NCBI RefSeq assembly: GCF_046244365.1
Contig: NZ_CP176395.1
Location: 8,494,001 to 8,558,000 of the forward strand
DNA length: 64,000 bases
Reading direction: 5' to 3'
Source of the DNA: Paenibacillus_V sp046244365
Lineage (GTDB): Bacteria > Bacillota > Bacilli > Paenibacillales > NBRC-103111
Below the pieces are notes generated by a model, which saw only the letters and a program-made list of their open reading frames with translations, ran no database searches and was not told where the DNA came from. The number at the start of each line of letters is the position of its first letter. The stretch's first letter is position 1. The position numbers and the translations under genes are program-made. Of this stretch, positions 7,684-15,943 are shown piece by piece.

Positions 7684-9684
7684 ATGAAACCATTTCCAGC
7701 AAACCGATCCGTCCTGTGGATCGCCGCGGTTCTGCTCGTTTGCGGCCTGACGCTAACCGTGCACGCCCTGCTGTTTCCGAAACAGACGGGACAACCCATA
7801 GCGGTAACCTCCCTGAACGAGCCTAACGGAGGGAACGCCATCCCGCTTGAGCCGCCGAAAACCCCGGAGAAAAAGACAGAAACGCCGCTCAGCAACCGCA
7901 TCGTCGAATACCACCTGTCCGCCGCCCTGCAGCCCGACACCAAAACGCTGCTCGGAGCGCAAACCGTCACCTGGGAAAATCCAGGAAAAAAGCCGGTTAG
8001 CGAGCTTTATTTTCACCTGTATCCGAATGCCTTCGAATCCAAAAAAACAACCTTCAACCGCGAATCGGGGGGCAAGCTGCGCGACACCGAAATGAGAGGC
8101 GACACGATCGGCTCCATGAGCATCCAGTCGATCATCAATCAGCAAGGCATGGACTTACTATCCCGCATCAGCTACGTACAGCCCGACGACGGCAACCCGA
8201 ACGACCGCACCCTGATGAAGCTGGAGCTGCCGCAAACCGTCGGCCCTGGACAGAAGGTGACGCTAACGATGAAGTACACCGTCGACCTTCCTTATGTATA
8301 TGCCCGAATGGGCTATGCCGACAACGATTTCTATATGATCGGCCAATGGTTCCCCAAGGTGGCCGTCTATGAGCCTGCCGGCACGCGAGGACGCGAGGAA
8401 GAAGGCTGGAACATTCATCAGTATCACGGCAATTCGGAGTTTTACGCGAACTTCGGCATTTTTGACGTCAAGCTTAAGGTCCCTTCCGCTTTCATGGTCG
8501 CCGCAACCGGCTTTCCGACCAAACCGGCCACTGAAGATAAGGGCTACAAAACGTATTCGTTCTATGCCGACGACGTGCATGACTTTGCCTGGGCGGCTTC
8601 CCCGAACTTCAAATATTACGAGGAGCCTTTCTCGAGCCCCGACCTGCCCGGCGTGAGAATTAAGCTGTATCTCGATCCGAAGCACGAGCCCTACAAAAAC
8701 CGTTACATGCTGGCGGCCAAAAAAGCGCTCTCCCGCTATAGCGAATGGTACGGCACTTATCCGTACTCGACCCTTTCGATCGTCGTGCCTCCGGAAGGCG
8801 GAAACGGCGCGGGGGGCATGGAATATCCGAACTTGATCACCGCCTGGGGAGCCTCCGACGCCAAGCCGGATCTGGAGCTCGAGCGCGTCGTCGTTCATGA
8901 AATCGGTCATCAGTTCTTCTACGGCATGGTCGCCTCCAACGAGTTCGAGGAAGCTTGGCTGGACGAAGGCTTCACTTCCTACGCCGAAGACAAGCTGATG
9001 GAAAAGGAATACGGCGTAAGATCGAACCTGCCGCTCGAAGGCAGCTATATGACGGCCCCCGCTCCGCTGAAGAAAAATGCATGGGACTACGGCCCGCACG
9101 GCCAGTACGCCGATAATGTCTACACCCGTTCCAAGCTGGTGCTGAGCGCAATGGAGAAGGAAGTCGGGGCGAGCACGATGAACAAAATCATGCGTACTTA
9201 CTTCAGCCGATGGAAATTCAAACATCCGTCGACGCAGGATTTTCAGAAAACAGTTGAAGACGTCACCAAACGCAAGTGGGACGACTTCTTCAATCAATAC
9301 GTCTACGGCGGCATGATGATCGACTATTCCGTGGAGAGCATCCGTACCCGCAAAGCCGAGCAGCAAGGGCAAACCGTCTACGAGAGCGAAGTGCTGATCC
9401 GCAAGCGGGGCGCGCAGCATGACGCCGTGCCGATCCGCTTCCATTTTAGCGACGGCACGAAGCTCGACAAGACGTGGAACAGCGACGGCACCGAAACGCT
9501 GTATAAGCTCAGCCACAGCGCGCCGGTCGACTGGGTCATGATCGACCCCGACCGCAACCTTATTCTCGAGAACAAACACATGAACAACTTTATGAAAGCG
9601 GAAGTCGATCCGAAATGGAACGCGCGCTGGAACATCGGCGTCGACAAAATATTGGAGACCTTGTTCGGATGGGTCGCCTGGTGA
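7684..9684 (+). CDS. Membrane-anchored M1 family zinc metallopeptidase
   Basis: A 666-residue protein. A single N-terminal hydrophobic helix (about residues 9-31) anchors it with the catalytic part outside. HEIGHQFFYG at about residue 405, followed by E in WLDEGF some 19 residues on, is the HExxH-E zinc site of gluzincin peptidases. GGMEYPNLI just before it is the M1 exopeptidase motif (GxMEN-like). The N-terminal third is the usual beta-rich M1 domain. The likely role is peptide degradation at the outer surface; true aminopeptidase activity is inference. The start is ATG 7684, with CGGGGTGA 8 nt upstream. The next gene follows 10 bases after the stop and is probably cotranscribed. Confidence 0.9.
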   Translation: MKPFPANRSVLWIAAVLLVCGLTLTVHALLFPKQTGQPIAVTSLNEPNGGNAIPLEPPKTPEKKTETPLSNRIVEYHLSAALQPDTKTLLGAQTVTWENPGKKPVSELYFHLYPNAFESKKTTFNRESGGKLRDTEMRGDTIGSMSIQSIINQQGMDLLSRISYVQPDDGNPNDRTLMKLELPQTVGPGQKVTLTMKYTVDLPYVYARMGYADNDFYMIGQWFPKVAVYEPAGTRGREEEGWNIHQYHGNSEFYANFGIFDVKLKVPSAFMVAATGFPTKPATEDKGYKTYSFYADDVHDFAWAASPNFKYYEEPFSSPDLPGVRIKLYLDPKHEPYKNRYMLAAKKALSRYSEWYGTYPYSTLSIVVPPEGGNGAGGMEYPNLITAWGASDAKPDLELERVVVHEIGHQFFYGMVASNEFEEAWLDEGFTSYAEDKLMEKEYGVRSNLPLEGSYMTAPAPLKKNAWDYGPHGQYADNVYTRSKLVLSAMEKEVGASTMNKIMRTYFSRWKFKHPSTQDFQKTVEDVTKRKWDDFFNQYVYGGMMIDYSVESIRTRKAEQQGQTVYESEVLIRKRGAQHDAVPIRFHFSDGTKLDKTWNSDGTETLYKLSHSAPVDWVMIDPDRNLILENKHMNNFMKAEVDPKWNARWNIGVDKILETLFGWVAW

Positions 9685-9694
9685 GGTGAATCGG

Positions 9695-10513
9695 ATGATT
9701 CGATACGTGAAGGAAGGCTGGACGGAGGCGTGGCGGCAGCCGTTCGTCCTGCTGACGATGTTTGTTTACCGGTTCGCTTGGGGCTTCGCGCTCTTCTCCC
9801 TCGCCCGTTCCGTCGTGCTGCCCCTTCTGCACCGGTACCCGGGCAAGACGATTTCGGAGTCGCAGGTTCAGCTGTTCTATGCGGAGGGGCAATTTCAGCT
9901 GCTCAAAACGGACATCGCCCACTCCTACCTTTGGCTGCTGCTCGGTCTGCTTATTGCCCGCATGGCGCTTACGCCTCTGCTGAACGCCGCCGTCTACTAT
10001 TCGATCGCCCGACCTGAAGAAAATGCCGGCTACCGTTTTTTTAAAGGGATCAAGAAGCTTGGCTTGCCGTTTATCGGCTACTATACGCTGCGCATAGCGC
10101 TGACGCTCGGTCCTCTTGCTTTGCTCCTTCCGAAGGTCAAAGGCATCGTGGCGCACGGCGGCAGCTATGAAGGGATTCTGAAGGAACTGCTGCCGTATGG
10201 AGTCGCCGCCTTTCTGTACGGCGCTTTGATTCATCTTTTGTTCGTCTTCCTCCAGCTTGGCCGGGCCGAGGAGCGCCCGATGGGAGCGTCGCTCGGCACC
10301 CTGTTCCGCTCCTTTCTCCTAATGATCGGCGTAGCCCTTGTATTGTTTCTCATCACTTTGCTCATCTCCAGCATCGTCGTCTTCGCATCGCTCATGTGGG
10401 CCGGACTATGGGCGCTCATCCTGTACCAGGTTTATAGGTTCGTACAGACGCTGTTCGATCTGTGGGGAATCACCTCCCAGCATCGGCTGTACGTGGAGAA
10501 AAGCGACTATTGA
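9695..10513 (+). CDS. Polytopic membrane protein of unknown function
   Basis: A 272-residue protein with about six hydrophobic segments (roughly residues 17-40, 80-100, 120-150, 170-190, 208-232 and 235-255) and an acidic-basic C-terminus (HRLYVEKSDY). I do not recognise a family; the lay-out recalls Bacillus proteins with a DUF4013-like or glycerophosphodiesterase-associated membrane domain. The start is ATG 9695 with GAGGTGA at 5-6 nt; GTG 9686 is the alternative. It lies directly behind the M1 peptidase, so the two are probably expressed together, and a terminator closes the unit at 10548. Confidence 0.75.
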   Translation: MIRYVKEGWTEAWRQPFVLLTMFVYRFAWGFALFSLARSVVLPLLHRYPGKTISESQVQLFYAEGQFQLLKTDIAHSYLWLLLGLLIARMALTPLLNAAVYYSIARPEENAGYRFFKGIKKLGLPFIGYYTLRIALTLGPLALLLPKVKGIVAHGGSYEGILKELLPYGVAAFLYGALIHLLFVFLQLGRAEERPMGASLGTLFRSFLLMIGVALVLFLITLLISSIVVFASLMWAGLWALILYQVYRFVQTLFDLWGITSQHRLYVEKSDY

Positions 10514-10547
10514 ACGATCCCCGTGACCGCAAGCGCAAAGAATGAAT

Positions 10548-10593
10548 AAAACCTCCAAACCGCCGAGAATGAATGCGGGCTTGGAGGTTTTTT
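10548..10593. terminator. Bidirectional terminator
   Basis: AAAACCTCCAA pairs with TTGGAGGTTTT, with an additional CCGC/GCGG inner pairing and a T-run. It lies between the converging membrane-protein and pirin genes. Confidence 0.85.
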
Positions 10594-10609
10594 CAGCATG
10601 CAGCCGGGT

Positions 10610-11383
10610 TTATTTACGGTATAGAAAATAGTTGACCTCAAGCGGCACTTCGATCGACACGAACCGCAGCGACGCGCTTCCGCTTGCCTCAAAGCGGAAT
10701 GAAGATTCCGCATTCGCAGCGGTCAAGACCGCGAAGTCTGCGTATTGCAAAGGCTCGGCCCGCAGCCCCGACTGCTCCTGTACGCCGCCTTCGCCCTCGA
10801 CGACGAGCAGTGCGACGGCCCGGCCCTTAGGCACCTCGTACCTGTGCATGCTCCCCGGATCCAGCGTCACATCGAGCATGATCGGCGCCGTAATCAGCGA
10901 GACCGGGGCGCCTTCGCCGATGATCGTTTTCACCTTAACGCCATCCTCATTACGCGCCGGAAACTGCTCGTGCTCGAATTGACGGTAGGTCGGCTCCAGC
11001 TTATTCGCCTCAACGAGATTCGGCTCGAACCAAATCTGGAACAGCTCCGCATCCTTCTCCAGCTTCTCGGCGTGATGCACGCCGCTGCCCGCCTGCATCA
11101 CTTGCGCGCCTCCGGCGGAAACCTGCTGCGAGTTCCCGAGGGAATCGCTGTGCACCCCCGTACCTTTGAGCACGTACGAAACGATTTCGAACCCCGAATG
11201 CGGATGGGGAGGGATTTCGAACGTTTCGTTCGCCTTAGCCCACGCCCAGTAAAACAGCGGTCCTACGCGCTTTACGGCCCCCTCTTCGCGAGGGAACGCG
11301 ATCGGCTTGCGCTCGCTGATTTCTCCGTTTTGGCCGAACTGCCCTCTCCCCTGCTGCTCCGTTCCGTAAATCGTTACTCCCAT
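10610..11383 (-). CDS. Pirin family cupin protein
   Basis: A 257-residue two-cupin protein. The pirin metal site is visible in the first cupin as PHPHSGFEIVSYVLKG (about residue 58-73), with a further HHAEKLEKDAELFQIWF. Some bacterial pirins have quercetin 2,3-dioxygenase activity and others act as regulatory partners; which applies here cannot be told. The start is ATG 11383 with AAAGGAGG at 8 nt. A MarR gene lies upstream on the same strand, and the region between the two carries an imperfect copy of the palindrome found before marR, suggesting control of the pirin by that MarR protein, as for redox or electrophile-sensing MarR systems. Confidence 0.92.
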   Translation of the reverse strand: MGVTIYGTEQQGRGQFGQNGEISERKPIAFPREEGAVKRVGPLFYWAWAKANETFEIPPHPHSGFEIVSYVLKGTGVHSDSLGNSQQVSAGGAQVMQAGSGVHHAEKLEKDAELFQIWFEPNLVEANKLEPTYRQFEHEQFPARNEDGVKVKTIIGEGAPVSLITAPIMLDVTLDPGSMHRYEVPKGRAVALLVVEGEGGVQEQSGLRAEPLQYADFAVLTAANAESSFRFEASGSASLRFVSIEVPLEVNYFLYRK

Positions 11384-11461
11384 TTTAAATTCCTCCTTTG
11401 ATTAGGTTGTCCAATACGTCCGCTTATCCCGCAGGAAAGCCTCGTTTATGTTGCCAGTCAA

Positions 11462-11483
11462 AAAATCTCAAAATTAAGATAAT
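11462..11483. promoter_or_regulatory. Imperfect MarR-type operator before the pirin gene
   Basis: Right arm TTAAGATAAT is identical to the arm of the site at 11994; the left arm AAAATCTCAA matches 7 of 10. It lies about 80 bases upstream of the pirin start. Confidence 0.55.
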
Positions 11484-11507
11484 GACGTTGCGGCGGGCAC
11501 CAGTAAG

Positions 11508-11960
11508 CTACTTGTAAGTCTCCTGTGCCGCTTTGCCCAGCTTCTTGAGCAGCCGCACCGCTTGCTTCTTCTCTTCCGGGTTTAGCCCGCTTACCGCTTG
11601 CCGGATCGCCTCCGTATGCGACGGAAACAGCTCTTGTATGAGCTTACGGCCATTGTCCGTCAGCTCCGCATAAATGACGCGACGGTCATTCGGATAAGGA
11701 ACCCGATTCAACAGCTTCTTTCTCACGAGCTTATCGACCACATACGTGATGTTTCCGCTCGAAATTAATATTTTCTCTCCGATCTGCTGAAGCGGCTGCG
11801 GTCCTTTATGATAAACCAGTTCAAGCACGCCGAATTCCGTCGGATTAAGACCGTGCCTGCGAATATGACGGGTTGAATGGGCTTCCGCCCAAATGTGCGC
11901 CCGGGACAGCACTATATACAGCTCGAGCGATTCGTCCTTCCCCTCGTCGACATGTGCCAT
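11508..11960 (-). CDS. MarR family transcriptional regulator
   Basis: A 150-residue winged helix-turn-helix protein. The recognition region is PTEFGVLELVYHKGPQPLQQ followed by SSGNITYVVDKL, and the wing is KLLNRVPYPNDRRVIYAELT, which is typical of MarR; the C-terminal helices form the dimer. It has the length and profile of the OhrR/MhqR/YodB-like group, but the N-terminal region has no cysteine to support a thiol sensor. The start is ATG 11960 behind GGAGGGAAG. A perfect palindrome at 11994 covers its promoter, which implies autorepression. Confidence 0.92.
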   Translation of the reverse strand: MAHVDEGKDESLELYIVLSRAHIWAEAHSTRHIRRHGLNPTEFGVLELVYHKGPQPLQQIGEKILISSGNITYVVDKLVRKKLLNRVPYPNDRRVIYAELTDNGRKLIQELFPSHTEAIRQAVSGLNPEEKKQAVRLLKKLGKAAQETYK

Positions 11961-11993
11961 TGCTTCTTCCCTCCGATCGACCAGCGCGATTGA

Positions 11994-12015
11994 ATTATCT
12001 TAACATTAAGATAAT
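11994..12015. promoter_or_regulatory. MarR autoregulatory operator
   Basis: Perfect 10-bp arms ATTATCTTAA and TTAAGATAAT around a central CA, 34 bases upstream of the marR start. The shape is typical of MarR-family sites. Confidence 0.75.
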
Positions 12016-12189
12016 CGAACGCTGCTATTTTGTCAAACGCTGCCGAGTATTCGGCTTTATCCGGCCGTTCGACAAAATTCTCGGTTATTTTTAAAAAAGA
12101 TGATGTTTTTTTAAAGAAAACTTAAGAAACCGGCAGGATTTTCATCCCGGATAGCGAATTCATAACGTCGGCAAGAAAAAAAAGGAAAG

Positions 12190-12304
12190 ATGCCGAATTC
12201 CCTGATCGGGAAACGGGGGAACCAATACTGGGTGAATTGATCTCGAAAGCAAGGGATCATAGGGTACCTTCAACCGAACCCTCAGCTAACCTCGTAGGCA
12301 ACGG
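12190..12304 (+). ncRNA. c-di-AMP riboswitch (ydaO-yuaA leader)
   Basis: The leader of the NlpC/P60 gene carries the conserved blocks of the ydaO-yuaA class in order: GGGGGAACCAA (12214-12224), GGGTGAAT, TAGGGTACC, then CCGAACCCTCAGCTAACCTC and GTAGGCAACGG just before the ribosome site. Known members bind cyclic di-AMP and lower expression of cell-wall hydrolase and potassium-transport genes. The 5' boundary is approximate. The close match to the last conserved block makes the identification strong. Confidence 0.92.
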
Positions 12305-12317
12305 AAGGAGTTTCGTT

Positions 12318-12788
12318 TTGAAGAAAGCTGTCGTATTTGTCGTTAGTATCGTCATGTTTCTGAGCTTCATGGCAAGCAGCGTCTCTGCGGAAACCCCGCT
12401 GAACGAAGCAGTGGACGAATTGATTGGAACCCCTTACAAATATGCGGGGATGTCGGAAAAGGGCTTTGACTGCTCCGGCTTTACCAGCTATTTGTTCGCC
12501 AAGTTCAACATCGATCTGCCTCACAGCTCGAAGTCCCAAAACACGGAGGGCTTCTGGGTCGACAAGAAGGATCTCCGCGCAGGAGATCTGGTGTTCTTTA
12601 ACACCGACGGCAAAGGGATTTCCCATGTCGGCGTCTACCTCGGGGATGGCATTTTCGCTCATTCCGCAACCGGAGACGGCGTCATCAAAACGAAATTGTC
12701 CGATTCGTATTACGCGAAGCGGTACGTTTCGGCCCGCCGCGTGATGTGGGACGATCTTTACAATCAGTTGACCACGGACGCGAAATAA
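12318..12788 (+). CDS. Secreted NlpC/P60 cell-wall endopeptidase
   Basis: A 156-residue protein with a Sec signal peptide (basic KK start, hydrophobic core, cleavage likely after SSVSA) followed directly by one NlpC/P60 domain. The catalytic cysteine is in FDCSGF, the histidine in ISHVGVY, and the third polar residue in FAHSATGDG. Such enzymes cut peptidoglycan stem peptides (DL-endopeptidase). There is no SH3 or LysM binding domain, so it is at the minimal end of the family. The start is TTG 12318, 7 nt after GGAAGGAG; a longer frame runs back into the riboswitch. Control by the upstream c-di-AMP riboswitch links wall turnover to c-di-AMP levels. Confidence 0.93.
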   Translation: MKKAVVFVVSIVMFLSFMASSVSAETPLNEAVDELIGTPYKYAGMSEKGFDCSGFTSYLFAKFNIDLPHSSKSQNTEGFWVDKKDLRAGDLVFFNTDGKGISHVGVYLGDGIFAHSATGDGVIKTKLSDSYYAKRYVSARRVMWDDLYNQLTTDAK

Positions 12789-12846
12789 GTAAAAGCAAGC
12801 GAAAGTATAAGTATTGCCTTATCCGAGTACATACTTATATGTCGCG

Positions 12847-12884
12847 AAAAAGACCTTCCGGACTCATGTCCGGGAGGTCTTTTT
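12847..12884. terminator. Bidirectional terminator
   Basis: AAAAAGACCT and AGGTCTTTTT plus inner CCGGAC/GTCCGG form a long stem with a TCAT loop, between the converging NlpC/P60 and FAD-oxidoreductase genes. Confidence 0.92.
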
Positions 12885-12910
12885 CCGTCCCCTATTTGGA
12901 TCTTAGCCAG

Positions 12911-14485
12911 TTATACCGCTTGAATAACCGGCCAGTGCAGCTCGACGCCCTCGGCGGCGAGCAGCCGCTGGAAGTCGGCAAGCAAAGTCGCATCGTTGCG
13001 CACCTGGCGGGGCTCTACTTGATTAAGCATGCAGAACACGGCCAGATAGCCGGCTGCTTCCCCGATGTTCCATTCCACCGGATGAAGCCGGTAGCATCCG
13101 TTCGTCAGATGGGTCGTCCCGATATTTTTGCAAGCCGGCAGCAGGTTGTTCATCCGTACCGGGATTAAGCTGCCGAGCGGAATTTGGAACGGGTAGGTCG
13201 AGCTGTCGATATACGACTGCATGCCGGTGCTCGGATGCAAGTCCATCCGATAGCAGCCGATGCCGATCGTATCCGCGAACGGCATCGCGCCTTGGTCGCC
13301 GCGGCAAGGCGCCGTAATATGCTGCTCCAGCACCGTGAACTCGGCACGGATCCGGCGAGATTCGCGGATGTATGCCGCCTTTGCCAGCCCGTCCTCCGTG
13401 CCGACTACGTCTTTGCGCAGCCTTAAGCCCGGGTAACCGAGCTTGCCGTCCGGCCGGGGCGCTTCCGTCTGCATCCAATAGAAGAACGAAAGGCTTAGCT
13501 GTCTCGCCCCTTCCAGGTGACGCTGCCGCTCCTCTTCACTGACGTCGATGACCGGGCCGAGCCAGTAATCGTGCATAATCCAGTTAACTAGCGTAATATC
13601 GCTGGCATAAGTGCCCGGAGCGAAGTTCGATTTGTCGATAATGCGCCGGTACCGCCACAGATCAGGAACGCCTTGCTGCGGCATAATCGAGTAGAGCGTC
13701 GGCTCCAGCGTAATATAGTGCGGAACAAGCATGCCCAACTGCTTGCCCGGCCAAAAATCGGCCTGGTAATCGCGCCAGAACGCATAGTCCCGCGGCTTTT
13801 CGATCGTGTGGTCTTCACCTTCGATATAATCCATGGCAAAACAGTGCGTAATCGCCTGCATATCGGTAGGATCGGCATCTCCCGTCAACGCGTGCGGCTC
13901 GCCGGTTTCCCGCTGCGATTCGGAACCCGTTACATATTCCGTGCCCGTCATCGGGAGCAAGTCGCCGCATTCGGTCGCGTCCAAAAAATAAGGCGCCGTC
14001 AGTACCGTCTCGCCGCCGGTATCGGTATGGCGAACCGTAACGGAACGGACGCGATCGCCGTCGGTCTCCGCAGCAACCGGTACGCAGTTGAGCAGCACGA
14101 CAAGCTTGCCGCTATGCACATAGGGCGCCAGCATATCCTGCAGTACGGCTAAGGCGGTACGCGGCTCGTGGCATAAGCGGCTGACGTTCCCGTTGCCGGG
14201 ATTCAGGTTCCGGTTGGCGCGCGCTTCCGGCGTAAGCGGCATTGTGCGCCTGTAGAAATCGCGCACGCCGTCGCGGAATTGCCGGTAAGTACGCGTACAG
14301 CCGAATTGCTCGATCCATCTGTGCTCGTCGGGCGGCACCGCTTGACTGGTCAGCTGCCCGCCGATCCAATCGGTTTCTTCGGTCATCACGACCGTCTTGC
14401 CCAATCTCGCTGCAGCTAACGCTGCGGCGCAACCGCCCGTTCCCCCTCCGATAATCACCACATCGCTCTTCCGTTCCCGCTTCAT
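12911..14485 (-). CDS. FAD-dependent oxidoreductase (FAD_oxidored type)
   Basis: A 524-residue soluble enzyme. The N-terminus has the dinucleotide-binding fold (VVIIGGGTGGCAAALAAARL, residues about 8-27) followed by ETDWIGGQLTSQAVP, the signature of the FAD_oxidored group often found with sugar or polyol catabolic clusters. PYFLDATECGDLLPMTGTEY in the middle is a second flavin-contact motif. The substrate is unknown. The start is ATG 14485 (GGAG nearby); TTG 14503 is an alternative. It is divergent from a LacI-type regulator, and the interval between them has a repeated TTACGTTT motif, so it is probably controlled by that regulator. Confidence 0.85.
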   Translation of the reverse strand: MKRERKSDVVIIGGGTGGCAAALAAARLGKTVVMTEETDWIGGQLTSQAVPPDEHRWIEQFGCTRTYRQFRDGVRDFYRRTMPLTPEARANRNLNPGNGNVSRLCHEPRTALAVLQDMLAPYVHSGKLVVLLNCVPVAAETDGDRVRSVTVRHTDTGGETVLTAPYFLDATECGDLLPMTGTEYVTGSESQRETGEPHALTGDADPTDMQAITHCFAMDYIEGEDHTIEKPRDYAFWRDYQADFWPGKQLGMLVPHYITLEPTLYSIMPQQGVPDLWRYRRIIDKSNFAPGTYASDITLVNWIMHDYWLGPVIDVSEEERQRHLEGARQLSLSFFYWMQTEAPRPDGKLGYPGLRLRKDVVGTEDGLAKAAYIRESRRIRAEFTVLEQHITAPCRGDQGAMPFADTIGIGCYRMDLHPSTGMQSYIDSSTYPFQIPLGSLIPVRMNNLLPACKNIGTTHLTNGCYRLHPVEWNIGEAAGYLAVFCMLNQVEPRQVRNDATLLADFQRLLAAEGVELHWPVIQAV

Positions 14486-14521
14486 CCGTCTCCATCCCTT
14501 CAACCTTCATTTGTTCCGTCA

Positions 14522-14533
14522 AGTTACGTTTTT
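14522..14533. promoter_or_regulatory. Candidate LacI-type operator half-site, copy 1
   Basis: AGTTACGTTTTT, 37 bases before the oxidoreductase start. It is identical to the 12-mer at 14732. Confidence 0.45.
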
Positions 14534-14672
14534 GTTTCAAATCTCAGAAAGTATAAACTCCGCTGATTGTTCGATTTCTCGGTAAACGTCTGGCACCAAA
14601 GTAGACCGAAGGGCGCTTATCCTTGGTAAATAAACGAACGATACTTCTTGATAAGATTCGACAACCCCTACA

Positions 14673-14702
14673 TTGACATCCAATTTACCATCATTTTATA
14701 AT
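14673..14702 (+). promoter_or_regulatory. Sigma-A promoter of the LacI-type gene
   Basis: TTGACA (14673-14678), an 18-nt spacer and TATAAT (14697-14702). Two TTACGTTT motifs lie between it and the coding start. Confidence 0.8.
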
Positions 14703-14731
14703 GAGTTAATCAATGCTTCTAGTTTAGTTTT

Positions 14732-14769
14732 AGTTACGTTTTTATTAACTTTTACTTTACTTACGTTTA
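14732..14769. promoter_or_regulatory. Candidate operator half-sites, copies 2 and 3
   Basis: AGTTACGTTTTT (14732-14743) and ACTTACGTTTA (14759-14769), both downstream of the LacI-gene promoter. This position would block elongation or initiation. Confidence 0.45.
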
Positions 14770-14803
14770 TGAAAAATCCATACCGTAAATAAGGAGACCG
14801 GCC

Positions 14804-15862
14804 ATGCCGCGAAAAAAAACGATTAAGCTGGATGATTTGGCGGAGGAGCTCGGGCTGACGGCGCATACCGTCTCCAAAGCGCTGAGAGGGCTGCCCGGAA
14901 TGTCCGAGGAGACGCGCCGGGTCGTGCGCGAGCATGCGGCCAAACGCGGGTACTATACCAAAGAACAGAAACAAGCCGCCTCGCTTGAGGGGGTGCCGTT
15001 ATATGCCGGAAAGCCTTACCGCTTTCTGTTTATCGTACCGACGGAGCAGCTCAAGCAATCGTATATTCACCACCTGCTGCTGCAGGGACTGCAGGAAAGG
15101 CTGGCCGAAGTCGGCCACACCGCGACCATGCTGTTTCTGCCGGACAGCGTGCAGACCGACCAGCAATTCGCCGCTTGGATGGAGCAGCACGACCTTTCTT
15201 ATGCGGACGGCATCTTCATGACGCCGAACACGCCGCTTCTTGCCGAGAAAAAGCTGCTTGAGCTGCCCATGCCGCGTATCCTGCTCAACTTCCCGCCGCC
15301 CGGCGCCCCGATCGACAGCATCGTTTGGGACGTATACGATACGACGGTGCTGGCTGTGAATCATTTGCTGGCGAACGGCCACAAACGCATCATGTACATC
15401 GGGAACGTCACGCAAACCCGCGGCTACAGGCTCCGCTGGCAAGCGTTCGTCGAAGCGATGGGGCAAGCGGGACTCGGCGTCAACCCGGACGATCATCTGC
15501 TGCTCGGAAACGTCCATGCCGAAGAGCTCACGGCCCTGTTTCTCGACAAGCGCCAACGCATGCTGCCGACAGCCCTGATCTGCGCCAGCGATCTCGACTT
15601 GTCTTGGCTGTATTACGCCTACGGCACGTTACAACAGCGCATTCCGGCGGACTGCTCGCTCGTCAGTTTGGCCGTTTCGCCGCTGCCGTCCGACGTCACG
15701 CGCCCGGCCTTCTTGATCAAAGAATGCGGCCATCGCGCTGCAGACAGAATGCTATGGCGGATCGCCAACCCGCATGCTCCCTATGAGCAGGTCAGGCTGA
15801 TCAGCCGGCTGCTCGAAGGCTCGACGGTCGCTCCGCTCAAGCAGCCCGGCGTCGATTCCTAG
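14804..15862 (+). CDS. LacI/GalR-type transcriptional regulator
   Basis: A 352-residue protein. The N-terminal helix-turn-helix is KLDDLAEELGLTAHTVSKAL followed by RGLPGMSEETRRVV, a good LacI head with a hinge region to about residue 65. The remainder is a periplasmic-binding-like sensor (VYDTTVLAVNHLLANGHKRI near 180 is the usual LacI core). The ligand, probably a sugar or sugar derivative, is unknown. The start is ATG 14804 behind AAGGAG. The promoter is strong and flanked downstream by repeated TTACGTTT sites, suggesting autoregulation. The FAD oxidoreductase (divergent) and DUF4127 gene (downstream, same strand, 81 bases away) are the likely targets. Confidence 0.9.
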   Translation: MPRKKTIKLDDLAEELGLTAHTVSKALRGLPGMSEETRRVVREHAAKRGYYTKEQKQAASLEGVPLYAGKPYRFLFIVPTEQLKQSYIHHLLLQGLQERLAEVGHTATMLFLPDSVQTDQQFAAWMEQHDLSYADGIFMTPNTPLLAEKKLLELPMPRILLNFPPPGAPIDSIVWDVYDTTVLAVNHLLANGHKRIMYIGNVTQTRGYRLRWQAFVEAMGQAGLGVNPDDHLLLGNVHAEELTALFLDKRQRMLPTALICASDLDLSWLYYAYGTLQQRIPADCSLVSLAVSPLPSDVTRPAFLIKECGHRAADRMLWRIANPHAPYEQVRLISRLLEGSTVAPLKQPGVDS

Positions 15863-15943
15863 CCCGGAAGCAGCCGAGCCGAAGTTCCGCATACACGCAT
15901 TTTTTTACAAACCGACAATCATACCGTTAAAGGAGCCTACACC

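Larger units (their letters stand above)
14486..14803. other. Divergent control region of FAD oxidoreductase and LacI genes
   Basis: It holds a near-consensus promoter for the LacI gene (14673-14702) and three copies of TTACGTTT on the plus strand (14524, 14734, 14761). A TATACT on the minus strand near 14556 could be the -10 of the oxidoreductase. No gene is seen. Confidence 0.6.

Noticed and set aside
8263..9579. A 438-codon minus-strand frame in the M1 peptidase gene
   Set aside because: It is the antisense shadow of a real, high-GC gene with clear catalytic motifs.
14591..14607. TGGCACCAAAG as a sigma-54 promoter
   Set aside because: The GC element at the right distance is missing (TAGACC follows instead of TTGCA).
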